In this document: positions 12,095 to 24,025 of the stretch, piece by piece | How the letters are laid out: each line of letters starts with the position of its first letter | Position numbering within the stretch: position 1 is the first letter of the stretch | Source of the DNA: Sternotherus odoratus | Taxonomy: Eukaryota; Chordata; Testudines; Kinosternidae | Assembly (NCBI GenBank): GCA_032164245.1 | Contig: JAVMKO010000009.1 | Coordinates: 77,199,212 to 77,263,211 of the forward strand | Length of the DNA: 64,000 nucleotides | Direction: 5' to 3' | Notes under the pieces: model-generated | Databases searched by the model: none | Told to the model about the DNA's origin: nothing | Seen by the model: the letters and a program-made list of their open reading frames with translations, nothing else | Position numbers and translations under genes: made by a program

Positions 12095-12460
12095 AGGAAC
12101 ATGGAAACTGCCATTCTGGACCAGACCAGCTGTCCATCTGGTCCTGGCATCCTAGCTCTGATCCTAGACCACATGTGTCAAAGGAAGTGACCCTATAATG
12201 GTCAATCACGGAAAAGCCTGCCCTTAGGGGAAGTGTTTTCCTCACCCCCCATCGGTTTGTGGTTGATTATGCCCTGAAACAGGAGGCTTTAAATCTCTTA
12301 TAGTTTTTATCTTATCTAATATCGTGGTGGATGATCTCATTATCTGTCTTGCAGTATCTCCTAATCTGATTTTGAATGCTACCCAATCCTCAACAGTGGC
12401 AAGGAGTTCCACAGGTTAATAGGATAAGTTCCACCAGTTAACTCCATAGGGAATTGCATA
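12095..12460 (-). mobile_element. Antisense CR1 LINE 3' fragment
   Basis: Read on the minus strand, the segment resembles the 3' end of reptilian CR1 elements. On the + strand this gives CAGACCAGCTGTCCATCTGG near 12120, GGTGGATGATCTCATTA near 12325 and GGCAAGGAGTTCCACAGGTTAA near 12399. It is 5'-truncated, divergent and without a reading frame. The family match is recalled rather than aligned. Confidence 0.7.
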
Positions 12461-12536
12461 GGTAAACAGGCTAAAAAGTATCTCCCCTTGACACGGGCAC
12501 ACCATGTGTTGGGGGAAGGAAAAAACATCCCGGTAC

Positions 12537-12580
12537 AACTCTAGGCCCCGGGCCCTGTGCTTGACCCGGGGCCTAGAGTT
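12537..12580. repeat. Perfect 16-bp inverted repeat (hairpin)
   Basis: Arm AACTCTAGGCCCCGGG (12537-12552) is exactly complementary to CCCGGGGCCTAGAGTT (12565-12580) across a 12-nt loop. It is GC-rich with no U-tract, so it is not a terminator in any useful sense here. Confidence 0.95.
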
Positions 12581-13590
12581 GGGCAGATGCTACTCCTGAC
12601 ACTGGGAACACCTTACCACAAAGGGGGCAATGTGGGGCAGGGAGTAGGTGCAGTGATGGCTCTCCCTCCTTATTTGCTCCGAGAAGTATTTGGCCCCCCT
12701 ATGGTTTATCACAAGTCATGGTCTCTCATGTAGAATGCAATGCTCCCCCCGACTGGTCAGCTCTCCTCTCCCCGGTGGGATCAGGCTCCGCAATAGTAGG
12801 ATGATATAATCCTATGTGTTATGGAGAGAAAAACTCCTTTGATCAGTTTGAAATCTGTTGCTTTTCAGCATCATTGTATTAGGAAGAAGGGGGAATGGGA
12901 ACTCCTGACATGCCTTCTCTATGCCAACGATTATTTATATATATCTCTCTGTCTTATCTCATCTGCCCATTCTCTAAACGTCCCTACGCAAATCAATCTT
13001 GCCTCACATCTTTCCAGGTGTTTTTAAAGCACTAGGGAGCTCTGATTAAGAATGGAACGCACAGTATAGCTCATTGTAGCCCCTGTTACTTAGTGGTTCA
13101 ACAATAATTACATCTTCAACCAACTTCTGTGTGTTACATAGGACCTACCCTCTTGAGCTCTCTGTAGCTAGTTTCAACAATAATCGATTGCCAAAGGACT
13201 TGAAAAATTGCTTCTCTGTGTCCCAATGTGACATTTGACCAGATTATATATAGGTAATTGAATTCACCCATTTCTTTTATATATATAGATTCTACTGCAC
13301 AGTTTTGTCCACAAAGACATGTTATCCTATTGGGACACAGAATCTTTTCTCTATAGGGCTACTCTTCACCTCAATGACCGCTTACGCACTGGTGTTACAC
13401 TATCGCACCGATTCTGCTCATTCCACCATGTTTCACACCAAAAAGGGGTAAGAGTGCATATAAAAGAGGAATAACTCACATGCTTGTTGTAAGGATAAGG
13501 TATCCAGTTACAAGCTTGGGTGTGACCAGTAAAGGAGATGATATAATTTTACTGTGGGGATGACTATGTTAAGCGTCTGAGCCTGTGCAG

Positions 13591-13660
13591 GGTGAAACTC
13601 TGGCTCTACTAAAGTCAATAGCAAAACGCTTGTTGACTTCAAAGGAGCTAGGATTTCTCC
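13591..13660. repeat. Palindromic MITE-like element
   Basis: GGTGAAACTCTGGCTCTACT at the left is mirrored by AGGAGCTAGGATTTCTCC at the right. Inner halves AAAGTCAATAG and TTGACTTCAAAG mirror each other too. Confidence 0.72.
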
Positions 13661-14044
13661 AGATGTTTCCATCTGCCTCAGTAAACTCAGGCTTAGCCAA
13701 CTGCTATTCATGAACGATCTTGTGGCTTCTCTCCCAACAGACCTGCCTTCTGAATGCTCATGTAACATTACAGGGCATCAGAAGTGGTGCAGAGCAAACG
13801 GAGCAATTGCTTCCTCCAAGTTCACTGGATGTCTGAGGGAACTCCGAAGAAAAATGGTGCCAGCGTGGCAACATTTTGAAATACTCCCATCGCCGTGGGG
13901 ACAGCAAAGAAATCATCCGAAGGGCAGGCTCTGACATTCTTCCACGTGGTGGACTGAGCAGCACTGAAAGTACTGTGTCTGCAAGGAAGGAGGGAGAAGA
14001 CTAAAAGGATTTGGCACAGCGATGGGTGCTAAATAAAAGCTTTT

Positions 14045-14294
14045 GGCTGGGTCTGCACCTGGATCAAAAGCCTGGCCTGGGTCAGCCAGCTTGGTCTTGT
14101 GGGGCAAAAAAACCCACTGTGTAGACTCTTGGATTCAAGCTGGAGCTGAGTGCTGGGACCCTGCAGGGGTGGAGGGTCCCTGATCGGTGACCCAGAGAAT
14201 GTTAGCTCTGCAGCCCAATCCTGAATCAGTTGACCCGGGCAAGCCACAGCCATGCTAGGTTGTTTTTTTTTTTTACCCTGCATAGACACACCCC
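14045..14294. mobile_element. About 250-bp MITE with degraded TIRs
   Basis: The left end GGCTGGGTCTGCACC is a rough inverted copy of the right end TGCATAGACACACCCC. Internal GCCTGGGTCAGCCAGC and TTGACCCGGGCAAGCCAC are also inverted relatives. This resembles a turtle MITE whose ends carry a GTCTACACTGCA-type motif (recalled). The long minus-strand open frame crossing it (14029-14700, 223 codons) is a by-product, not a gene. Confidence 0.6.
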
Positions 14295-14887
14295 GAGAGA
14301 TTAGATGGAGCAGCCAGTTGTATTTGCATAGAGAACTGAAAGCAGAAACATAGCAGGCAGAGACTGAACAGGAGTCAAATTCCTGGTAAATTCCACCGGT
14401 ACCTATACAAATGGGAGAGAAAGGACAACTGGAGAAACTGATCACAAGCACATGAAAGTTCATCACAATAATCTTTATCCTGAACAGCAGATGTAAGCTA
14501 AAATGTGGTGCTAAGACTGCATAGGTACAAGGCCAGATCCACAACCCTGCTCCTCGCTCTTTGTGCCGGTGCACTGGGACAAAGGAGCAAAAGAGTTGGT
14601 ATAACCAACCAGCCACAGATACCATCAAACCATGCCCTGGGGAGAACTGGTGTATCTGGGTCTGTGTCCCCACTTCAAACTTCCCTGGTGTAGGAGGCAT
14701 GGTTAAAGCATACTGTGTTTCAGCAATCCCTGACAGAATATTGGCCCTTCTTCAAAATCAGACCAATTTCAAAATGACACAAACAGTGATACCCTGATTT
14801 GCATACACTAAAATTAACAGCTAAACAGAGATAGCCCAAAGAAAGAGTAGTCAGAATTCAAACTGAGATCACACTCCGCTTTTAGGG

Positions 14888-15288
14888 CAATGTTTCTCAA
14901 TCAGGGATACACGTACCCCTGGAGGTAAGCAGAGGTCTTCCAGGGGGGTACATCAACTCATTTAGATATGTGCCTAGTTTTACAACAGGCTACATACAAA
15001 GCATTAGGGAAGTCAGTGCAAATTAAAATTTTATAGAGACAATGACTTGTTTATACGCTTCTATATACTCTACACTGAAGCGTAAGTACTATCTGTATAT
15101 TCCGATTAATTTATTTTACAATTCCATGGTAAAATCAGCAAATCAGCAAGTTTTCAATAACAGTGTGCTGGGACACTTTTGTATTTCTATGTCTGATTTT
15201 ATAAGCAGGTAGTTTTTAAGTGAGGTGGTTTGCAAGACAAATCAGATCCTGAAAGGGGTAAATAGTCTGGAAAGGTTGAGAGCCACAG
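14888..15288. mobile_element. Non-autonomous hAT-type DNA transposon, second copy
   Basis: A 401-bp copy of the element at 4687-5098, same orientation, sharing internal blocks such as TTTTACAACAGGCTA and AATGACTTGTTTATAC. The ends are CAATGTTTCTCAATCAGGG and, on the other strand, CTGTGGCTCTCAACC. The flanking octamers TTTTAGGG (14880-14887) and TTTTAAGG (15289-15296) match at 7 of 8 positions, a slightly decayed hAT duplication. Confidence 0.9.
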
Positions 15289-15377
15289 TTTTAAGGAAGC
15301 AATTACAGAGGAAGAGAATGTTTTTACTAGAAGAATTATTGACTTTTTTTCTGCAGCACCAAAGAAAGAAATGCTCA

Positions 15378-15476
15378 CTTAGGTCCCAATTCAGCAAGGC
15401 ACCTAAATACGGGGATAACTTTAAGCACACGAGCAGTGCCTTTGTCTTCAAGTTCTCTGCTGAATTAGGGCCTCAA
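15378..15476. repeat. Palindromic MITE-like element
   Basis: TTAGGTCCCAATTCAGCAAG at the left is mirrored by CTCTGCTGAATTAGGGCCT at the right. Same family as 2163-2264. Confidence 0.7.
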
Positions 15477-18400
15477 ACATTTAGCAATCTAGTGACTGAA
15501 AATGTAAGCAAAGGGCAGGAGATCTGAGAGTTGTGGCCGGGGATGAATACTCAGATAGCATGCATGATTGCTCATTAAGATACACGTGATCACTTCTGTG
15601 GAACAAATTACAACATTTGCAATAGTATAGTTCTGCCTTTACATGCTTCATACATATTTAGGATAGTATTGTCTGTTTAGGCAATTGTAGTTTTCAACAA
15701 TTTCCCAATACAAATTTCTAAGCATGCAAAACCTGAAGAGGGAAATATTAAAAGCCTGTTCTATGACTGATTGAATATTCTGGTTTATATTCAAAAGCAT
15801 GCAGCCAGAAATAAAGTGAGAGCGCTTGCATTTACAAGTACTTCCAGGCACTTTCAAAAATATGGCACATAGTTTTCTACCATGCAGTTCTAACTATGAT
15901 GTTATATAATTGCTACATTTCAAATGATTATGCATATGAAACTGAAAACTTGATAAGAAAATAAGAAGTGGAGTGTTCAGCTTTTAAGAGACATAAAATA
16001 AAACTTCCCTTTCCAATTCTGCTCCACCTCTCTAGCCTGCAATTAAATGACTAGTTGTAAACGTAAATATGACTTATTATTAGTCAGAAGCTAGGAAAGA
16101 AGCAGGACCAGAATTTAGTTTAAGAGACTGTCCCATTTGTAAAATTACCAAACCTTCCTGTTAACACTCAAGAAGTTTAGACCATTTGGGAAAACAGGAC
16201 AATTCATGAAAACTATGCATGCATGAAGAGAGGTCAAATAGTGGGCCACAACAGGGTTAGACTGATTACATCAGCTGAGGATTTGGTCCACTGATCCATA
16301 TAACGCCTGTGGTTGGTTTTTTTTTGCAAACCTAGTAAGTGAAAGCAAAATTCAAAATGTAGAAACATGAAAACATTATGGATTCAGATATGTAGGAAGT
16401 AATGCTACAGGGCAAGCCTGTGGCTTCTTCCAGTCACCCATGTTTAAGGTGACCCCTCATGAGGGCTATCGGCCTCTCAGGTACAGTGTTGGAGGACAGT
16501 GACCTCCATGTGTCTACTACTCTCAGTTCCATGCAGGTATATATAGAGTGGACACTGGACAGGCGGTAGTGGTGAGCCAGATGAGCTTTGACATCAGTCC
16601 CTTCCCCACAAACACCAACCCGTGCAGCTGGGCTAACACCGGGGGGGAGGGAAGGGGGAATAATCTGTGTTAGTAATGGACCAGTGTAAATGACTTACCC
16701 TCTGGAGCCAAGGGAGTGAACTGTGACACAGAGCATCCCTGGACTGGTCCTTGGACAGTGGAACTACGCATTGTCCCTTACTCAGGGCTCACGGCAACAG
16801 CACAATCAAACCCTTAATGTGCATAGGAAGTACTCAGCAAGTGAAATATTATTCATTAAGAAGTCTGATTAAACTGCTAATGCAGGGAGCACCAGCACAA
16901 ATTCAGAAAGACAAATAGGCTCTGCAGTGCAGTGATTGTGTAGAAGGCTCCTTGTAAAAGGATTTTCACCATTTAAATTGGCTCCTGTTCCCAGGCTATG
17001 GAAACTCACCCATGACAGTGTGTTGAACACTTCATTTAACTTACCATGTTCAACCTGACTTATTATAATACCTGGAGTTTCAGACTCAGTGAGAATAATA
17101 GTCTTAATAATGCGGTAAAGATCCCTATCTGTTTCCGTCTTCGATTATTTAAAAACATAGCAAAACTCCTCTATTTTTTCAGCAGCACCACCTTGCTTAC
17201 TACTACAGCTCTGTTGATAGCTGATATTTCGTGGCATGTGTTGAGCACGTCAAACTCAGTCCATGTAAACCGCGCCATATTTAAATCCCAGATCACAAAC
17301 AGAAACTGGAAATTCACTGCAGCATGGATAAACCTGATACGTTTCCTTCCTTTTACAAGAGTCGGGTTATTTGGTGGTGTTCTGAAAGCCTCAGAGTGTG
17401 GAGGTCAGTCGTTACGGGAGGATCTTGGCTTTTATTTTTTCCAAAAGGTAAGTGTTTTGCCCTTATGGCTGCATGGAAAAGCCTGACACAGTGAACCAAG
17501 TACCTAAATGCTTAGAAATGAAACGACTCATCAAAAGAAACCAGCGCATCATTGTTTTTAAAATCTCATGATTTTTAAGCTACTCTCGTAATTATTTGAC
17601 CTCATGATTTTTGAATGCTTGGAGTTGGCAATATTTAAAAATTCTTAGTCAGAAACAGTGCTCTGCTGTGTGGGAACAATCTGCAAACATGCACCCATGT
17701 AATTTCATACCTAGAGCTAAAATCCTGCTGCTGGCTCTGCCCCCGGGTACCTCCCTGTGTGGGGTCCTGCTAACTTCAATAGACAGCAGAGCATCATGTA
17801 GATCCACCTGCAGGATCTGAATTGTGAGCACAACTGTATGTACACATCAAGGAGTTCTGCTCTCAGATGTCCATGATGTTCCTGTCTGGACTCTACCGAC
17901 CTTTGCTAATCAGGCGTTCCCAGCTCCTAGTGACTTCTCTGCTTCTTCTTCACATGGCAAATCCCTGATGGCTTTCTCTTCCAGCACATCGCTGCTGCTT
18001 TTCTTCCTACTCTTCCAGCTCTGCTGACGTTTATTTGGGGGTTTCTGGTACATCCCTCAGAAGGCTTAAATTAGAGCCCGCTACTAGCTAATTCAAGGGT
18101 TCACACAGGATCCCTTATGCAAATGAACCAGACCTCGCCCCAAACTATTGAGTGCCAATGCAGGTCAATTCATAAGTTCTTTTACAATCCATTTGGAGAA
18201 CAGTGTCCCTCCTTGGTCAGAGAGTCATTTACCTCCAACAGTTTCAGCCCATAGCAAACAGCTGAGGTGGGGAGGAGAAAGGGCTTGGTGACCCCTGGAC
18301 ACATTACTGGCACTGAAGTTCATTGCTTTTTCTCTACCACATTTGTATGGTAGATGGTGGAGAGCTTGACCCACTGAGCTGAGATATATTAATATGCCTG

Positions 18401-19298
18401 GGATATTTTTGTAATTATTTCACGGTATGACTGAGAGGTTCTTTTATGACTCAGAGCTCTGATTGCTTCTCTGCAATGTCAGCTCATTGAAATGCAAGTT
18501 CTTATGTAACCTGAAAAATGAACAGTTTAAAAACCTCAAGGTTCCCCTCCCCCCCCCTTTAATCTTATTAGTTTTTTCTTTCCAAAATTCCTTTTTTGGT
18601 CCATATGGCCCCAAATCCTAAAATCCTAGAGCCAATGGGAGTTTTGGTAAAAGAAGAGCTTCAAGATTTGACCCTCTGTTAATAACACATTGAAAAACAA
18701 GGAATGTAACACATGACATCATAAGAACCCATTCAATTAAATCTCAAACTGTTCTTTTAGACTGAGAGATTACCTGTCAAATCCCCCATGTACAATGAGT
18801 TAGCTGCAGTAACCCACTGTTTTCAGCATCTTGATGCAATAGCTCCACCATAATTCAGTATTTTTTCCTAGCATAAATCTATTTCAGACATTAATTTTAT
18901 TTGCTGGCAGTCAAGGACACAGGCTTTCCAGGATTTCTGAAACACCCAGGAAGATGCAATCAAATGATGGTCTAGTTCCAGAGTCGTTCACTTGCAGTGT
19001 CAAGCTGTTTTGTTAAGTGAAGCACTCTGAGTGTAGCAGTGCTGCTGCAAGCACAGATGGCTACAGACAGTCGCTTTGCAGAAGCATATCAAAGGTAGTC
19101 TTATTACAGGATCTAATAGAGAGGGCAGCGTACGCTCAGTGCTTCTCATTACCTGATCGTTAAGTCTTTAGTCAGCGAAAACTTCCATAGAACTCAATGG
19201 GAGTTTTCCCAAGTAAGGAGTGCAGGATTGGGACCATACTGTGCCACTGGGATAGATATCATAAAAGCCGATCTGCTTATGTTCAGTTTTCCAGAGCT
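15477..19298. other. Long unique non-coding stretch
   Basis: AT-rich with no recognisable gene or complete transposon. The longest open frame (17046-17486, + strand, 146 codons) has no domain, coding bias or splice context I can recognise. A weak palindromic unit with CCTGC...GCAGGATCTG ends lies near 17716-17820. A C-run sits near 18548. Confidence 0.45.
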
Positions 19299-19372
19299 GG
19301 GGCTTGATCTAAAGCCCACTGAATTTAATGGACAGCCTCCCACTGATATCAGTGGGTTCTGGTTCAGGCCCA
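19299..19372. repeat. Palindromic MITE-like element
   Basis: GGGGCTTGATCTAAAGCCCA and the reverse complement of its right end (GGGCCTGAACCAGAACCCAC) are related. The inner CCCACTGAATTTAATGG and CCACTGATATCAGTGGG halves are palindromic. Confidence 0.65.
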
Positions 19373-19436
19373 CCATCACTGTGTTCCACTGGTTTAGGAT
19401 CAGACATCGGCAAGAGAATGAGATGGGAAGGAAACA

Positions 19437-20651
19437 TGTGACTACGCCCCATATTTTTCATAGAAATATGCTTATGATGTGAATATGGCATAACTAAGAT
19501 ATGTTCTATGCAAGATGGAACATGTGAGGTGTCATTGGAAAGATTATGATTTACTGAACATGATTATCCCATTTGTATGAATGTATCATTTCAGTATCTA
19601 ATGTTAGGAGTATTGACTATGTAACAATTACAACAGTATTTACACCTGGGAATGCCCACCAGACAATAGGCAATCAGCCTGCATGGGCCATTAGGGAGAA
19701 CAATAGGACTTTGAAGTTGCTAATATCCCATCTTCCTGAGGAGCTTCCTGGGATGTTTCAAACAGGGTCATGTGATCATGTCACCTGGTACTGGATTCCA
19801 TCTTGGACTTCTAGTATTTTTCCACTGGGCAGGGGAAATGACACTGTGAGACAAAGGATTCACATTATATGTAAATCCTATTTAAGGCAGGGAAGTGAGG
19901 TAGTCAGGGTTGGTTCTTCACTGAACTCCCAGCCAGGATAACTGCCAAGAACATGAAAGAAACAAGGACTGAGGGAGGGGGAGAAGCGCTGAGCCTGGGC
20001 TGGATAAAGTATCTGACCTCTGAAAGAAATACCTGGAATTTTAACCGGCAAGCAAGAACAGCTTGCCTTCAAGAACCTCTGCAATCTGCCATTAAGCAAC
20101 ATTTAGGATGAGAAATTACTACTTGTAGCCAGTTTCTTTAGTGTATTAAACTTAGTTTGTGTGTTTGCTTTATTTCCTCAGTAATCTACTTATCTGTTTG
20201 CTATCCCTTATAAGCACTTAAAATCTATCTTTTGTAGTTAATAAATTTGATTTGTTTATTCTAAAACCCAGTTTGTGGAATTCATAACGGGGGGGGGAGG
20301 AAGGCTATGCATATTGAGAGAGGGAGTGAATTTCATGAGCATACGCTGTACTGTTTTCTGGGCAGCACAAGACAATACAATTTGGGGTTTGCACCCCAAG
20401 GGGGTGTGTGCACTTGGGCACTGGGCAATCCCCTAGCTGATTCTTCCCATGAGTATCTTATTTCAGTGTCTTCAGTGTCTTTGTCTGCTGCGGGGTGTTT
20501 CCCTACATGTGTGTGTGTGTGTCTTTGTGTGCGCCTGCACTGGGGGAGGCTTGAGGGCATGAGTGAGTGAGCCCTGGCTGGTAGAACAGGTAGGCTCAGT
20601 GGTACTCCCATATATCAGGTGGCACCCCGGAGTCGGGAGTAACCCGTCACA
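19437..20651 (+). mobile_element. Solo LTR of an LTR retrotransposon or endogenous retrovirus
   Basis: A 1215-bp segment starting TGTGACTACG and ending CCCGTCACA, so it has the canonical TG...CA ends. It is flanked by a perfect 5-bp target-site duplication AAACA at 19432-19436 and 20652-20656. A TATA-like TATTTAA lies at 19879-19885 and an AATAAA poly(A) signal at 20240-20245, which sets the orientation as +. No internal region follows, so the copy arose by LTR-LTR recombination. A class assignment (ERV or other) is not possible from the LTR alone. Confidence 0.88.
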
Positions 20652-20870
20652 AAACATCCTTGCAGCTGGTGAACAGGTTCTGTTCATTTTTGAGACACTA
20701 AGCACTCCAGGAGATACCGAGTTAGGCGCACTGGCTTGGGGGGGGAGGGGGAAAGCATAGGTTGCAATCACCCACAATGGGATACATGGATTTGGGTTGA
20801 TTTGATATTTCAGTGAAGAATTTAATGTTCTTTTCAATGGAAAAGAATTACGATAGCAAGGTTGAAAGCC

Positions 20871-21112
20871 AACACGTGCACTCCTGAGTGGCTTCGCCAT
20901 GTGAGTAGCACCAAGGAAGTCAATGAGATAACTTACATGCACGTGGGGGTTATTTGCAGGATCAGAGAGACTGTTTGTAACACCCATTAGTGTCTTGTCA
21001 TATAACTGGGCTCCAATCCTTCAATTAATTCCACATACACCTCTGTGCCTGGGCAAAACCCCACTAAAATGAATGAAGATCTGTATGGGCATGAGGATTT
21101 GCCTGCATCCAG
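20871..21112. repeat. Two degraded palindromic units in tandem
   Basis: The first (about 20871-20968) runs from GTGCACTCCTGAGTGG to GGTTATTTGCAGGATCAG with AAGTCAATGAGATAACTTAC in the middle. The second (about 21010-21112) runs from CTCCAATCCTTC to GAGGATTTGCCTGCATCC. Both resemble the short palindromes elsewhere but are decayed. Confidence 0.45.
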
Positions 21113-22079
21113 CTAGTTGCAAGATGGGGGCCTTGGTTTGTTAACTGTTTAGGGCAGGGAATGTCCTTTATTCTATGTTTGTACAAATCCATGGGAGATT
21201 TGCTTGAGTAAAGAATTGAGGATCATGGTTTATTTTAGGAAACAGAGTAGCTCAAAGTGCCATCCCACTTTCTACCTTAATTTTGATTTAAATAAATAAT
21301 CAAAACTAAACAGGTTATTGCACTGAAACTCGCTTCAGTGTTTTTCTCTGTTCGCTCTCCTCCTTTCAAGTTTCCATGTTTACTAGAATATCTGTGCCAA
21401 CCGCCTTCCCATCAGTAGAGCTTTGTGTGTGGGTTGTTTTTCATGCTATCCCAGAGGATTCCAGTAGCACCCTTGAGATAAAGGAAGAACGATACCTAGA
21501 AAGAAAGGAAGACAGAAGTGCTCTAGAGAAGCTCCATGTGCATTACCCCAGAGTATTTCAGTTTACTGTATGTGAAATTTTAAAAGTATATATGTTAAAT
21601 AATTAATCTGGTCCACGCCTCCTAAGTAAATCAGACAGCACAGTCAGAATTTGCAAATGTTCCCTTTTAATGCAGAGTTTTGATGCTTAATAGTAAGGTG
21701 AAAAGATGCATAATTCAGAGGCATAACCAACTATTGTTTGTTTGAAAAGGTAATAGTGTTTGATCTTCAAAAGCTTGCATTAGCTGCCTAGCCACCCTGG
21801 CAGGGATTACTGTCGGTTGTCACATCATGCAGACAAGTACCAGCAGTCAATATGTGACTGCACTGAGGAGTCCCTCCTCCACTCAGATGCAACCTGTCCC
21901 CATATCTTTGCCCAGTTCTCGGCCTTTCTCTTGGAGATGGAAGAAGATATGCCTTTGAGGCTTTCTTTACTTTCCACCTTGACTCCCTTCCAGCCTGATG
22001 GTGGCTCAGCTGTGGAAGACCTCAGGGAGTCTACTGAGCAGGAATCAAGACCTTGCTAAGTTTAAGCTATTGTTAAGAC

Positions 22080-22215
22080 CTTGGACAAGTCACCGTGCCT
22101 TTCAGTTTCCCCATTTATAAAATGGGCATAACAACACTGACTTTCCTCACAGGCTTAATTCAGTAAAGTCTGTAAAGTGCTTGGAGATCATTGTGTGAAA
22201 GGTGATAGAGACACA
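22080..22215 (+). mobile_element. MIR/CORE-type SINE fragment
   Basis: Contains the hallmark MIR core wording TTTCAGTTTCCCCATTTATA followed by AAATGGGCATAACAACACT and the tail phrase TAAAGTGCTTGGAGATCATT. The tRNA-like head is missing. Confidence 0.85.
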
Positions 22216-24020
22216 TGTTAGTATTGGTGTCAGTAGAACTCCTTGGGGCAACCCATACTAAAATGTGAATGCACCTTGCATGTGGGGATAATGATGCCCC
22301 TGGACAGGTCATCTTTGGGGACTGCACATAGGATCTCTGGATCTAAAGGTATGACCTTCCACCACTTGAGACCCACGTCTGTTAGCTCAGAAGTAATAGC
22401 AGACTCATAAACCTCTCTCTGGGATACAGAGCCACACAGTACATATGTAATATGTGCACATTGAGTCGTAACTATAGAGAGAGCACTGCCCATCTGTATC
22501 TATAATTGTTACAGTACATGCGTGCAAAGAATTTATACTTGACTTCATCGATGAGCAGGGAGTGGAACAGCCATCTCTCTTTTTCAACCTCAGGGTGACA
22601 CAAAAAGCATATGCTAAGGTGTGACTGACAGCTGCCATAATGGACTGTCACGTCTAAAGAACTGCTTTGCTAAGTCACTAATATAATGAGCAGGATCCCG
22701 GGCACTCCCTGCAAGTTTGATTGTGTATCCTTCCATCAGTTTTATCACATATAAAATGCTATATTTTAGATGCCTTCTTGGGCGTATATATAACAAAACC
22801 ACTTAGCGAGGGCACTTATAACAGGCAACATTTGGGATGTCACTGTGTTTTAAATGTGATGCAAAGGTTGCTATGGTAAATTTGAGCATGTGAATGTTGC
22901 ACTGTAAAATTCCATACTGGTGGTAAGACTACAGTTTAGTCCTGTCTCTAGGTTCTTTAGGTACACTTGGAGAGAAAATAAGTTGAGTGTAATGGTAAAA
23001 GGTGCAAAGTTGATGGGGAATGCATCTTTCTCTGTATACTTCTGATGCTTTGTGTAGTGATCCCTTAGTTTTTAGGGGGAGGAATTGAAAGGATTGTAGT
23101 TTAGGTTCTCTTCAGGTTTGTCTCTCAGAACCCTTCTGGACATAAGGGTGACCACATATGTGTGTTTTTCTTTCTCCTCTCCTTTTTTTCCCGCCGCTTG
23201 GCTGTTACAGTGACATTCTGCTGCCATCTGTAATCACAGCACAATGGTGTTGTTAGGCAGCTTGGTTTAGCTTTCTGTCTTGAACTGAAAATAGTCATCT
23301 ATGTGTTGATTATCTGCCCCAGAGTCACGATGGCCACAGCATTTCCTTTGTTACCAGTGTGCTGACTTCCCATCCCGCTTGCTAAACTTATATAACACAG
23401 AGTCCCTTCAGCTGTGAACTGCTCCCAAGCAATCGTGGATTAATTGCTGGCTCCATCCTAGGGCCCTGCAGTGGAGTGGGACTGAACCTCACATCAGAGA
23501 GTAAGGCTTCGTGAATAAACATTCATTAGAATTTACTGTTCTTTGGCTGATTTCATGTTTTCCTTTTAGAATAAGTCCATGGGAAACCTACCAGCTCACA
23601 GTGGCATTTCAAGATAGACTTTGTTCTGATTTTGCTGTTGATACTAATTTCTGATCACAAAGCCATTGAAAGTGACTTCTGTACTACGAACTGGCTACCT
23701 ACTCCTCTGCCACCCTACATCCCCTTTTCAGTGCTTTTTTAAACTCATCAGCATCCTTCCCATTATATACCCAAGCTTCCATAGTTGGGCCTGGTAGTTC
23801 AGCTGGGGTCTCGGCAGCTCTTTATTCAGGTTTATGGTGATCTTTCCTATTATTTTCTGGTCCTCCAATGATACATCTGTCTTTTCCTCTTGCTTTTCTA
23901 GTTGAGTGGTTGGTTTAAAATCTCTGTCCATAGTCTTCCCTTCCCCCCTTCTGACTCTTTCCTTAGTTGGTACCGTGTACCATGCGTCCTTCTAAAGCAC
24001 AATCTCTTTTACCACCATTG
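22216..24020. other. No recognisable gene
   Basis: Non-coding. The part next to the solo LTR (about 23700-24020) may belong to the same old LINE seen on the LTR's other side, but I cannot identify a domain there. Confidence 0.4.
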
Positions 24021-24025
24021 ATCAT

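Noticed and set aside
14029..14700. 223-codon minus-strand open frame as a gene
   Set aside because: It overlaps a MITE, has no recognisable domain or start context, and its composition is like the surrounding non-coding DNA.
17046..17486. 146-codon + strand open frame as a gene
   Set aside because: No domain, no paralogue or exon context; compatible with a chance frame in 64 kb of both strands.
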